Shown: positions 1-10,800, counted from the first letter of the stretch. The stretch: 64,000 nucleotides of DNA from Bimastos eiseni (GCA_959347315.1 OY365806.1:30704156-30768155); one strand, 5' to 3'. Program-made: numbers and translations. The notes: generated by a model not told the origin, from the sequence alone.

Positions 1-330
1 GCCGCTGCCAATCTGTCTGTCTCTGTATCTCTGTTGTCCATTTCTCTATTTGTCTCTCTGTATGTCTCTGTATCTCTGTTGTCCATTTCTCTATTTGTCT
101 CTCTGTATGTCTCTGTATCTCTGTTGTCCATTTCTCTATTTGTCTCTCTGTCTGTCTCTGTATCTCGATGTCTGTCTCTCTGCTTGTCTCTGGCTCTCTG
201 TCTGTCTCTCTGTCTGTCTCTGGCTCATTGTTTGTCTCTCTGCCTGTCTCTGGCTCTTTGTTTGTCTCTCTGCCTGTCTCTGGCTCTTTGTATGTCTCTC
301 TGTCTGTCTCGGTCTCTCTGTGGTGCATTT
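1..330. repeat. Pyrimidine-rich tandem repeat, 45-bp then 30-bp units
   Basis: The + strand is almost only T, C and G in TCTCTGT-like words. A 45-bp unit containing TTGTCCATTTCTCTATTTG recurs with the same word at 34, 79 and 124. It then changes to a 30-bp unit with TGGCTC at 191, 221, 251 and 281. Reading frames are open on both strands only because the units lack stop codons, so I see no gene here. The array runs off the left edge of the window. Confidence 0.9.
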
Positions 331-1011
331 TTTACGTTTCAATTTAGACAGGTTTTATTACTATAATCTGACATTTGCGGAGAAATTTGCAACATAAATA
401 TATAATCCTTTAGCCTAATCGTGTTTGTACATCAGGGATGAAGGCCTCTCGGTTGGCTTATTATTAGGCGTACAGTTTGTCAATAATTCAAGCGCATCTA
501 ACGTCTGTTCGTTTGGATATCAGTAAACGCAATGTAAGGTAATAAATTATACCAAATATTGGTTCCAAGGTGAGTCGTGGATAGACTAAGGTGGCTAATG
601 TCTTAACAGACGAGGAAAAGACAGTGGAGGGCATGAGAAAGGATGGTGGAAGACAATGCGAGGAATTGGAAGAAAGATGGAGGCAAATAGCAATGCAGTG
701 TAATTAATGCTAGGTTTTAGAATGCCTCACTGAGTAAAATGGCCACATTATCCGAAATCAGTAGATCTATAGTTGCAAATATGAGATAGCAACAAACATC
801 AACAACAATTGAGACTCATTATCAGCCACCGTTTCAATGCGATGATGATTTATATAGCACATGCAATTGAGGTGTCACACTTTGTAGGCAATATCTGCTA
901 AAAGGGCGTCTGACTAGCTACGGTGGTCATGACATTGGGCTGACGGACGAGCATACAGAATCTTAGTTAGGCAGTCATGTGAAGCAGAAGCAGTGTTCGC
1001 TGTAATAGCCG
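331..1011. other. No gene recognised
   Basis: The stretch is ordinary AT-rich sequence. A purine-rich piece around 600-690 translates to tryptophan- and lysine-rich peptide faintly like a LINE C-terminus, but not enough to call. Around 960-1011 one frame may still belong to the N-terminal part of the mariner pseudogene to the right. Confidence 0.5.
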
Positions 1012-1033
1012 GGAATTCATCGGTCCAGCGTAA

Positions 1034-1287
1034 TATATACATATATATACATATATATACATATATACACATATATATACATATATATACACTTTTATAT
1101 ATATATACATATATATACATATATATACATATATATACATATATATACATATATATATCATGTAGCCTTGCATATATATGTATATATATCATGTAACTTT
1201 GGACATACACTGTGGTTCAATAAAGAGTAAGCGAAACTTTGGCTACTGAATACTCACAGAACAACACATCAAATATTCAGAGAAACC
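1034..1287. repeat. ATATATAC microsatellite inside a 254-bp insertion
   Basis: The segment holds an (ATATATAC)n tract at about 1031-1165 followed by roughly 120 bp of unique sequence. It is bracketed by an exact 22-bp direct repeat (1012-1033 and 1288-1309, both containing GAATTCATCGGTCCAGCGTAA). Removing 1034-1287 plus one repeat copy joins sequence that looks like the upstream part of the mariner reading frame, so this is probably an insertion into that element. Confidence 0.7.
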
Positions 1288-2474
1288 GGAATTCATCGGT
1301 CCAGCGTAAATTGGTCGATTTATCCATATGACCTTCAACTCAAGTGCCTCAAGAAGAAACCAGCACAGAAACCAATCGTCTGACACGTTTGAACAGATCA
1401 AGGCAACTGTTGAGAAAATATCTTCGTCATAAAATTATGGTTGACTTTATCTTCTTTGCTGACGAGAAGTTGTCACTGTTGCACGACCAATTAACATCCA
1501 GAATGATCGCCTGTACGTCACGAGTGGCACTAAAAAAGGCAGGTCACTGCAAACAGACTGTTGCGTACGCGTTTCCATTTTCCATTTCCAATTGCTGTTT
1601 CGACGCTTGGTCGTTCCCATTTGGTCTTCATTGAACCGGGAGTAAAAGTTAACAGAACCTATTATCGCGACGTTCCTCTGTCACTATATCTTTTACATGT
1701 TATCAGAAATCCAGAAATCTCAAAATAGGTAAGGCATCAAGCTCTCTCTACCTGCCCTCTAATGGTTGCCATGAAAACTGCCCAATGAGTAATGGCTCGT
1801 CGGTCCTGGCAGCAGAAATGGAGACCATGAAGAGGGCGAGACAAACTAGATATCCACGCTAACACCTGTCTTGTTGTTGCCTTTCAGATTCCTTCAAGGC
1901 TCGGACGACGAAAGACAACGCCAGCATAACAAATGAAGACCGAAGAAACAAAGACGAAGAAACGAAGCCAGAAAATAAACACTGAACATTTATGTTAAAA
2001 TTAGCCTAAAGACTATGAACCTTATCCATGTTAACCATATTGTATTTTGAATGCTTATAACAGAGCCTGACGCATATCATCCTTGTTATGGAGCGTCGTT
2101 AAATAAATTTATATCAGTCAGTCAGAAATCCAGCCTCAGAAGGCTGTTTTGTTTTTCAACAGGACAGTGCCCCAGGCCTCAGAGCCAGGAAAACCATCTA
2201 AATGCTAACAAGAGAGACACCAGACTTCATATCTCCCACATTATGGCTTCCAAACAGTCCAGATTAAAATCCTGCCGACAACATAGTGTGGAGTGTATGG
2301 CAATGGTGAGTCTACCAGACAGCAATCCATGATGTAGACGATCTGAAGCAACGCTTATTAGAAGTGTGAGATGGTCTGGGTCAGTGGATAATCGACGATG
2401 TTGTCTCCCAATGGCGCCAGCGACTCCAGGCTTCCGTGCAACCAGAATGAGGACATTTTCAACATCTCCTTTAA
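1288..2474 (+). pseudogene. Mariner-like (Tc1/mariner superfamily) transposase pseudogene
   Basis: This is a decayed cut-and-paste transposase of the DDD mariner type. Visible pieces in order: a TNRLTRLNRSRQLLRKY-like stretch near 1370-1430; VDFIFFADEK near 1439-1470, carrying the first catalytic Asp; QNDRLYVTSGTKK in another frame; GRSHLVFIEPGVKVNRTYY near 1610-1665; then, after the retroposon at 1715-2121, FVFQQDSAP with the second Asp near 2150-2175; SPD with the third Asp, followed by a stop, near 2250-2270; and the terminal GHFQHLL with a stop codon at 2472-2474. Frameshifts and in-frame stops show it is dead. About 32 residues separate the second and third Asp. The N-terminal helix-turn-helix part is largely lost or masked by the insertion at 1034-1287. 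Confidence 0.85.
1715..2121 (+). mobile_element. Retroposon insertion with 12-bp target duplication
   Basis: A 407-bp segment interrupts the mariner reading frame. TCAGAAATCCAG occurs at 1703-1714 and again at 2122-2133, a 12-bp target-site duplication, and deleting the insert plus one copy restores frame continuity. The right end is an ATAAATTTATATCAGTCAG tail, suggesting a retroposon in + orientation. Internally there is a polypyrimidine tract ending in CAG at about 1886, then a 33-codon open stretch rich in Lys, Glu and Arg ending in TGA at 1983-1985. I do not recognise the family; a 5'-truncated LINE or a retroposed gene end are both possible. Confidence 0.75.
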
Positions 2475-3640
2475 TTAAATAATCAGATCATACTACTTAG
2501 AGTTTCTTCACGAAAATATTAAGGACTGTTTTCATCTTGGAAGTAGGCCTACTTTGTCACAAAATCTAAAAGAAAATTGTCACGCATGAGATATATATGA
2601 AATAAACAGCTTTGCTTACTTTTCATTGAATCACGGTTTATAATTTATTATTATATATACACATTTATGTATATATCTGTACATTATATGCCCAAGGTTA
2701 CATGCTATGTATATTGAAATGCATATACATTTGGAGCATCTGCGAGTTACAGATAGGCACTAGTCCCCAGAGTTCGCCTCGTGTGCCGTTGTCATAGCGA
2801 CACGACGGACTTCTGCCGTCCTCTGGGAGGTAGCATGCACGCCACGGTCTCCAGTGCAGCAGTGCAGCAGTGCTCTGTGCGTGATTGAAATGCTCTCATG
2901 TCGATCGTGACGCTACCCGCGGAGAAGCACTTCCTTTCTCCGTAGTCAGCTTTTGGCGCTAGCTATTGTCCAGATACGATTGTCCATCGTCAGTGTGGAA
3001 GTGACACGTAAATAACACCGGGAGGAGTAATATTCAACAAAACACCTGTCTTGTGACGGGGTTGGTGGAACTGTCAATCAGTTTCTGTTTCTGGCATGTT
3101 GAAACTCTGTGCGGATGTACAAGCACACTGGGCAAAAATATCAGTTCTGACCTTCAGTTCTCAACTATAGACTTTTATAGCTTTACATGGGCTCATTGCC
3201 TTCACAGTCTGTTTTCGTGTCTTTTCGAGCTCCTTTTGTTGAATTGTTGAATCTTGGTCGGATCATAGCAGTGGCGCTATACGACTTCTTAAAAAAGATA
3301 TCAGGTCCAATTAGGCAGGACAGATCTTAGTTTCTTCTTTGTTAGACCCTCTGAAGCGAGATTTGAAGCGAGATTTTCTACACCTAGTGGATCAAGGTCA
3401 ATAGAATTTCTTTGGCTGGTTGGATGATGGTCGAGTAAAAATACATTTTAGAAACTAAACGTAGGCGTAATAGCAATGGAAAACAGCCCTTTGGTGTGGT
3501 TAGTACTCATACCAAATCTTGTTTTAGAATTCTTTATATAAGATGGACACCAAAATGTTTTTAAAGTTGGCAATTAAAAATAAACATCGTCAAACGTGTA
3601 AAAAAATAAACCTTCAACAGATTTGTTAAATATAAAATTA
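2475..3640. other. No gene recognised
   Basis: Unique-looking AT-rich sequence. It contains a possible three-arm fold at 2766-2827 (described in the findings) and the short repeat GCAGCAGTGCAGCAGTGC near 2856-2875. Open frames here are short and match nothing I know. Confidence 0.5.
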
Positions 3641-3665
3641 TTATTATTATTATTATTATTATTAT
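3641..3665. repeat. (ATT)n microsatellite
   Basis: About eight perfect ATT units. Confidence 0.9.
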
Positions 3666-3882
3666 CAAATGCTCATTGTAGAAGTATTTAAACATTTAAT
3701 TATGACATATTCAATGATCATGCAAAAACATATAAATAAATTTATCGCATGGCATGGAAACATGGGCGTCCATAGCGCTAGGTTTGCGTGTCTGACTTGT
3801 TTGTCAGCGTTGTTAAGGATTTATACGTTCAAAAGAAATTTTTTTTGCATGTTTTACAGGTTAAAATATGATTGCATCAGAC

Positions 3883-4437
3883 CATCCCTTCTGATGTACA
3901 TGGCCGAATCTTAGCCGTTCGGACGTGTACGCCCTCTGTAGCCGAGCGTTTGCCTCTCAATGGAGGTCGACTGCCGCTGCCGTTGGAGTGACCTCGACCG
4001 ATAGTTTCTGGCGACTGTTCAGTCTACCGACTAATAGTCTAACACACGACGAATGCCTTCTCCTTGTTACCATGTACCTCGACGAATATCCGGACGTGCG
4101 TCATCTTCCACCAGTGAGGGACTACACGTCGACTCCGTAGCGTGTCTGCGATCGGCGCAGGCTGTTTTTCGCTCTACCCACCGACGCAACTTATAACCTA
4201 GAGACTCTAAACATCCATGCCAACAAACTGTCAGCTGTCGACGGGAATTTGCTGCTTGGTTCCAAGCTTGTGCGTGGGCCCATGCACCACTTATTGTGCA
4301 TAGTCTTACTGACAGGCGTATTTTACTCATTCACGATATATGACATTTGACATCATTTAGGCCAGCGTACAGAGCAGATATCTTGTAGATATTTTGAAGG
4401 GGTTACATGTATATAAATGCTCGATTACATTACAGTA
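3883..4437 (+). repeat. Dispersed repeat family A, copy 1
   Basis: This segment and 34323-34930 are diverged copies of the same sequence. Shared anchors include CATCCCTTCTGATGTAC at the left, CGACGAATATCCGGACG in the middle, TGCGATCGGCGC, and a right end of TATATAAATG followed by GATTACATTACA. The right-end motif and pentamer-like tail suggest a non-LTR element or a SINE mobilised by one. Neither copy has a long open frame. Confidence 0.75.
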
Positions 4438-4493
4438 CGTCCATCAGAGTAGTTCTCTGTTCCATTATTGATGACGAACGTTTATCAATGCCA

Positions 4494-4587
4494 ACCACAT
4501 TTGCTGCGTCATCCCGATGATATAGGCCCAGCGCACCCACCCACAGCCCATAACGATCATTCGCACAAAGATTTACGATAACAGACA
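4494..4587. repeat. Short direct repeat, unit 1
   Basis: About 94 bp from ACCACATTTGCTGCGTCATC to GATTTACGATAACAGACA recurs at 4684-4780 with only a few differences. The offset is 190 bp and the sequence between is unrelated. Confidence 0.9.
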
Positions 4588-4683
4588 GAAGCCAATAGAA
4601 TGTGTGATTGAATGCCTCGGTCAAGAACCAAGAGAGTGCAATTAATTATAGTTTCAGTAAAAGATAAAGACAAAGATAAATCT

Positions 4684-4780
4684 ACCACATTTGCTGCGTC
4701 ATCCCGATGGTACAGGCCCAGCGCATACACCCACCGCCCATAACGATCATTCGCCACACAAAGATTTACGATAACAGACA
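4684..4780. repeat. Short direct repeat, unit 2
   Basis: Second copy of the 94-bp unit. It differs by a few substitutions and a 3-base insertion near its right end (CGCCACACAAAG against CGCACAAAG). Confidence 0.9.
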
Positions 4781-6604
4781 CCCGCGATTACACAATAGTC
4801 TTAAATATAAGATTGACAGTCGTTATGAAATAGACATTTATTAGCAGTCATTTTGGATCTTGTGCAGCCTTGCAGAATTATATCACTCAGAACATATCAA
4901 TGAGCATAACTAGCAACTTCAAGTGACTGTTCCTTTTGGTTCCCACCCTGTGAAAACTTTCCTTTGGGCGCCCATTCATGTGAAATCGGGAAAACGGAGT
5001 GTCCCCCCGTGGCGACGCTAATGTTATCGGGTCTATAGCAGGCCTTAAGGGTTCCGGTTCGTAAAGTGTTCTGGAGATTGTTCGTCGAAGGTCCTAGACC
5101 CATGTTATCAGGACGGTTTCATTTTGTTGTTCTAACACGTCGAGGCATACACTCTTACGACGAAACTATGTCGTCAATATTTATAGATTGGTTGCAACCG
5201 ATCGATTGCAACATTCAGACGCAGCATGATTCGATTTGTTCTAGTTATTCAGCTGATGTACGACATATCATCTGGGTGACGCATGGCCAAAGATTGAGAA
5301 CAATACCCCTTCAAAACTGCTTCATCTGTAAACAGATACTATTGATAGATGCTGAGGTCGCTACTGTTACTTTCAAGAAAATTGACTTAAGTTATCTGAG
5401 ATCTGTTTCTCACAGTTCACCATGGACTTGCCGATTGGCCCCGGAAATATCGGTTGACCCCTTAAATGCCCATGGATTTGCAGTGACACCGTCCAGATCA
5501 TCCATGACGAGTCTAAACTGTACTCTAATATAGCAATACTCAATGATTGCAGCACTGCAAACTTTCTATGCCATCTTAACCTGAAACTGGTTGTTATAGT
5601 TAGTTTTTATCCGATTTGATTTATATGACGACACAATGTTACAGATGATTAGCGTTGTTAGTTTTCCGTTCATCCAGTCATTTGTAGTAAACTGTCCGAT
5701 TTGTTAGACATTGTTCAATTGCTGCTCAATTAATGCTGAATAGATTAAACGATCGAGTTTCTCCCAAACGAGGGTAACGATACCCAGGGGTATTGGGAAT
5801 CTGCTCAAATGACCGCGGCTGGTTGATAGAATGAGTTAAAATGTGAAAACCAACAGAATATATTACTGTTGACTAAGGTCAGTACTGTCTAAAAAAATAG
5901 CGTAGAAATGATCGCAGCCTGGTGGTTGATGCGAAGGAACGTCGTCCGTCATTGAGATAAAGTACAAAATGGCAGAAGATGGATAAAATTAATGCCAGTT
6001 GTCTTTTACTGGATGCAAGAGATCCTTTCCGCCCGGGTTGAGGACCAATGAATTAATCAATACGGAGTGGACTGAAGGAACACTGCAGAGCCGCACCAGA
6101 CTTAGAGGTCTGTCTTATTCCTTTTAACCTTAAGACGACGAGCATACACTCAAACGTATGGGAAAACCTATGAAGCTCATGCAGCTTAAAGGATTAAAAG
6201 CAGTAGCGTGAGACTGGCATCCGCTATCAGAAATTCACATTTAACAGTCATCCGTTAGTTTGCAGTACATTTAAATCTATGATATTATTAGTAAACCTTG
6301 TGGCTATTCACGGCTAAACGCTCAAAACTCAAAGCAGCATTTTATAAACTGGGAGCAATTCACGGCATGAAATCCGACGTTTATTTGTTACCCGTTACCA
6401 TGATTCACGGAATTCAGTAACTTAGTGATTTTCATCAATCCCTAATCAATAGTATTAGGTGCCATCCATAGACATACCTGCTAAGCCAAAATTCGACCGC
6501 AAGTCGACAAGGCAGTATATGATACTTAACCAGTTGATAAGCACGTGACTTAGTCGATTAAGAGACGTCTCCATGGACTACGCGTGCGTATCTGCATACT
6601 CGAC
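4781..6604. other. No gene recognised
   Basis: A 155-codon open frame on + (5066-5533) has no motif I recognise, no clear codon bias and no splice context, so I do not call it. Positions 6118-6215 belong to a diverged dispersed repeat (family D) that also occurs at 15098-15180, sharing ACGACGAG, ATGG.AAAACCTATG.AGCTCAT and AAAGGATTAA. Confidence 0.5.
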
Positions 6605-6692
6605 CACTCGCCCGCCCTCCTGCCTGCCCTCCTGCCTGCCTGCCTGCCCGCTCGCCCGCCCGCCCGCCCGCCTGCCTGTCTACCTGCCTGCC
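6605..6692. repeat. (CCTG/CCCG)n tetranucleotide repeat
   Basis: Imperfect tetranucleotide tract of CCTGCCTG and CGCCCGCC words. The Pro/Ala/Cys-rich frames through it are repeat artefacts. Confidence 0.9.
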
Positions 6693-6963
6693 AACGTGGT
6701 GGTCGGCATACTACTCTTCGGTGCATCCCTTCAAATCCACAAGAGACGGAGCAAGAAGTCTTGTGACTGAGATTTATGCCAAATCTTTACCTCACTGGTA
6801 ATTAAATAATCGCTGGACTTGAGATCGGGTCCAGTAACAGGAACAAGAAAAACCGGGACATCAGCTAAAAATATTGGTCAAAGTGATGCGAATATATAAG
6901 GTGATGCTAAATTAGCAGCACACGCATTGAAATAAATTGTCAATAGATGACCAGCAGAGACTA

Positions 6964-7215
6964 AAAGATGTGTTTACGGATGAAGATGACATCTTTGAGA
7001 TGTTGAAAGATGTGTTTACGGATGAAGATGACATCTTTGAGATGTTGAAAGATGTGTTTACGGATGAAGATGACATCTTTGAGATGTTGAAAGATGTGTT
7101 TACGGATGAAGATGACATCTTTGAGATGTTGAAAGATGTGTTTACGGATGAATATGACATCTTTGAGATGTCGAAAGATGTGTTTACGGATGAAGATGAC
7201 ATCTTTGAGATGCCA
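6964..7215. repeat. 42-bp minisatellite, exactly six units
   Basis: Six contiguous 42-bp units start at 6964, 7006, 7048, 7090, 7132 and 7174. Each contains AAAGATGT and, 21 bases later, its reverse complement ACATCTTT. As 42 is divisible by three and the unit has no stops, frames are open on both strands. The + frame (6937-7233) would encode LKDVFTDEDDIFEM repeated six times, with the fifth unit carrying one Asp-to-Tyr change. I cannot tell whether it is ever translated; no splice sites or flanking coding sequence support a gene. Confidence 0.95.
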
Positions 7216-8911
7216 ATGCAATTAACGGGATGAATGATAGTCTTACATAGCACACCAGCTGTAGCTGGATACCGAATTACCGGTGTCCAACCTATAAGGA
7301 GACTGCTTTGGGTGAACAGAACAGGGCATGTCCCTACAACTACATCTACATTACCGATACGTTACAACGATTCATCATTTCCATACAATGGCACGGTCCA
7401 CAATTGTTCCTAATTCCTAGTCTTAATATCTAGATTCACTCTCTTCCCAGACCAAGCTCATCATCATCTCTTCGCTTCTGTGCACATAACCGTATTTTTC
7501 ATTTGCGCAATTTGCAAAGAAGGACACGCGTTCAACCTGAGGTCTAGTTCAGACCAAAAGATGACAGGATTTGGCTTCTATCGAGACAAAATGCAATCAG
7601 CGCACATCATTATGCCATATGTAACATAGTCGTCGCAATCATCAGCTTTAGTCGTTGTAGCAGGTGAGAGGTAGGCGATAGATTGCAACAATTATCTGTG
7701 AGCTGTATCAGGTAATGCGTCTCCTTTCCAATTTCCATTACGCAGGATTCGCAAGGCTACATCCGAATGCTTTGCAGTCCATTTCTCGCGAAGTCTACGT
7801 GCGTTTGTGAGTGCGTGTGCGTATGTATGTATGTATATATATATATATATATGTGTGTGTGTATGTGTGTGTGTGGGTGGGTGTTGTGTATGTGTAGGTG
7901 CCTGTGCAGGTGAGTGTGTTGGCGTAGATGTGCGTGTGTGCAATGTGCTCTTTCTGACGATGTAGCAGATGATGTCAAATGGTTTCCGGAACATTGCATA
8001 TATTACTTTAGCCATCTGTATTTTGAGGTGGTGACACTCGTTGTTTAAATCACGTTGTACATTCTTAATCTGGTTATTAAGCTTCCATTTTGAGCAGAAC
8101 CTACAGTCACTTGACATCGGTGGTTGTTATAGGACATAAATCATATCGGGGCTAATGTCAAGGCTTATAGGGTCGACTCATCATATCCTTAATGTATTCT
8201 GTTTGCATCCGTCGATTACTTATCAACGCTTTGTAGTCAAAGAACGTAGTCTGCGAGGGCTTGCCATGCGGTGACTCTATTAGTGATCTGACCATTTTTT
8301 GCATATATGTTAGAAATATAATTAAGATACAATTGCTTAATAACTTTGGCATCGTGTAAATTGGGATACAGTTACTTAAAACTCGTCCCATAAATAGGGC
8401 GCAATTCAACTCCGCCACTGTTTAAACTTTGACAGTGTCAATCCCAAGCCTGGTGAAAGTGGGAGGGCGACGCCAAATCATCTTGAACATGGAACGGTGT
8501 AGTTAAAAAATCAACGGAAAGGGTGCAATTTCAGGATGTCATATGTTTATTCGTTCCAAAAATTTATTTTCCCGCAATATGATAGTAGGGCCTACTTTTA
8601 TTGAGAACTGAAAAAAATATTACAGTTGGAGAGTGCAATAAGTTCGTCTTATGGCGACTAATAGACCTACATCCTGCAAGCTTACATGAGACATGCATAC
8701 TCTGTAATGCCTCAATTTTCTATGTTGTCGTTTGGTCTATGATATCATTATTTTCAAAATTATCGTCATCACAAATTGGTCGCTGTTTCAAAAACATATC
8801 GGCCTACTTCAAGTTTGATTATAAGATTTAATTAATTTACTTGTTTATGTAAATCGTCATATTTTATTTTTTAAACACAGATAATAGTTCAAATACTCGT
8901 TCAAATGAGTT
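7216..8911. other. No gene; microsatellite at about 7815-7930
   Basis: A (TG/TA)n microsatellite tract (TATATATATATATATG then TGTGTGTGTATG) lies near 7825-7930. The rest is unique-looking and without recognisable features. His/Thr-rich frames through the microsatellite are artefacts. Confidence 0.6.
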
Positions 8912-8919
8912 CTCTAAAG

Positions 8920-8960
8920 CAGTGGTTCTCAGGCAGATGACCACAGATTGAGAACCGCTG
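8920..8960. mobile_element. 41-bp hAT-like miniature element with 8-bp TSD
   Basis: The segment starts CAGTGGTTCTCA and ends TGAGAACCGCTG; these are inverted repeats with one mismatch in 12. It is flanked by the perfect 8-bp duplication CTCTAAAG at 8912-8919 and 8961-8968. An 8-bp TSD with CAG-G-GGTTCTCA-type termini is the hallmark of hAT elements. Only 17 bp lie between the inverted repeats, so it is an extreme internal-deletion derivative. Confidence 0.85.
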
Positions 8961-8968
8961 CTCTAAAG

Positions 8969-9849
8969 AACTTTATGGTCCAGCATTAAGAGGAGGGCAT
9001 CATTAAATAAGACTATAATCACTACGTCAATGAGGAAATGGCTGACTCGGACTCCTATTATCTCATCGAGAGCTCCAAACAGACCAGAATTAGAGGCACC
9101 AAAGGTAGATGATAATTACCTTGAAAAAATCATTAACGATATACAAATATTTGCTGCAGCAGCCTCTAACGAAGACATTGTGTTAGCAATACCAGATGCT
9201 GCTAAAAAGCTAGCGAAATTGATGCTTCGCTGTTCAGAAGAAACTGAAATGTAGGGGAAGCTAGATTGATATTAGACACAATACGCAATTATTTCTTGAT
9301 AGGACACTGTTTAAAACAGGACAAGGACACTTGTAGATCGACAATTCGTCCCTGGAAAATAATAGTTCCTCATAGGAAAGTTCGTCCCTCGAACATTTAT
9401 AAATAGGACGCAGCACGTTAGATGAATTAGAAAACAAATTTATTTTGAAGTAGAATTATTGTAATAAAACACAAAACGCAGAATTTCAAGGACACAGGAA
9501 ATGTCAACAATTAAAAGTTGCAAGCAGTAGGCCAATACCTTGTAAATTTAGTCCCATTTAGTCCCAATTGTTGGGGTATTGTATGAGGAAATATGATATA
9601 ATAATAATATTATTCGTTTATTGATTTCGAACTGACACAACGCAGCATGATCACAAGTTGTCGGATGATCACAGGTTATTACGGTAGCCGAATTGAACTA
9701 TATGGTGGCCATGCAAGGCGCCATCACGCACTACATCTACATGTCCTACAGGCATCTATATATGCATCTACTTTTATATCGTCATAGATATATATTGTAA
9801 TATCATGTTTCTGAAAAAGACTATAATTATATATCTCTGAATTCGCAGC
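8969..9849. other. No gene recognised; one 74-codon frame
   Basis: A + frame at 9030-9254 encodes an Ala-rich peptide (QIFAAAASNEDIVLAIPDAA). It resembles no family I can name and could be an old element fragment. The rest is AT-rich and featureless. Confidence 0.4.
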
Positions 9850-10570
9850 ATTCTCAGCTGGTTGGCTTCATTCGTTAGGTAACGCTTCATTTATGTGGTC
9901 CGTGGGTCTTCCATGACCCACGTGGGTCCCTTTCCTTACGGCTTTCCTCAAGGCTCGGTGCTGGCTCCCCCTGTATAGGCCTACTTCATCATCCTTAATG
10001 CCACTGTTGTACTGGATTACCTCTACACTGATGAAGTTCAAGCCTACTTATTCTGCATGGCTTCCAATGTCTCTGCTGCTGTTCGGGCAATGAATCAGAC
10101 CTAGTGCCTTCGAGATTTGGATTTCCGATGACGACAACCCACCGCCTGCGACTCAACCAATCAAAACCCAAATTTATCTGACTGGTCACTCTTCAGCAGC
10201 CTTTGAAACTGGACCTATAGTCGCCATTACTGCAGACCGCTTTTCTTTAAATTTTCCTCAGTCGCTTTGGACCAAGCTTTCCTTTGCGTCAGCTTCGCAC
10301 TTTTGTTCGCTCGCTAGCTCTACTGAGCGAGGTCTACTCGTTGTTCCATTTGCCCGCACAACTACTAAGCAGAATCGTGCCTTCTCATTGGTTTGCCTTT
10401 GATTTGAAACACGCTACCTTTGGCGTTGCGCTTGTCGCCCAGGGTCCACTCAGACTCTTTGTATACTCGCCTTTAAACTGTCATCAGCTGTGTCGGGATC
10501 GGGAGCGCTCCTGAGAGGCGGCCTTGATGATACGCTTTATAAATCTTTGAAATGAATGAAGGAATGAATA
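9850..10570 (+). mobile_element. Non-LTR retrotransposon (CR1/L2-like LINE) RT fragment, dead
   Basis: Degenerate reverse-transcriptase C-terminal half and 3' end of a LINE. In shifting frames one reads GSSMTHVGPFPYGFPQGSVL near 9895-9965 (RT block with PQGSVL), then LYTDEVQAYL near 10020-10050 where the catalytic YADD has become YTDE, then LRLNQSKPKFIW near 10145-10185, and SPRVHSDSLYTRL near 10435-10480. It ends in a CGCTTTATAAAT motif and a GAATGAATGAAG tail. Frameshifts, stops and the lost catalytic Asp show it is inactive. Its 3' end is homologous to 46905-47120. The precise clade is uncertain. Confidence 0.8.
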
Positions 10571-10735
10571 ATTAAAATATCATTAGCGGCTGATATGAAA
10601 TGGACACTGCTGTGTTCAGACTATCTAACGTTTGGTCTTCATGTGTGATTGCATGTTATCTCGCAGATCCCTCTGGGACAGCATGGGTCCGAAAGTATTT
10701 GCTCGATTTAACTGATCTGATGGAGCAATCTGTAT

Positions 10736-10800
10736 GCCTGTGTGTCTGTCTGTCTGTCTGTCTATCTTTCTGTCTGTCTGTCTATCTGTTTGTCTGTCTC
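10736..10800. repeat. (TGTC)n microsatellite
   Basis: Imperfect TGTC/TATC tetranucleotide tract. Confidence 0.9.

Noticed and set aside
5066..5533. 155-codon + frame as a gene
   Set aside because: No recognisable motif, no splice context, no repeat homology and no codon bias that I can see; frames of this length occur by chance in 64 kb.
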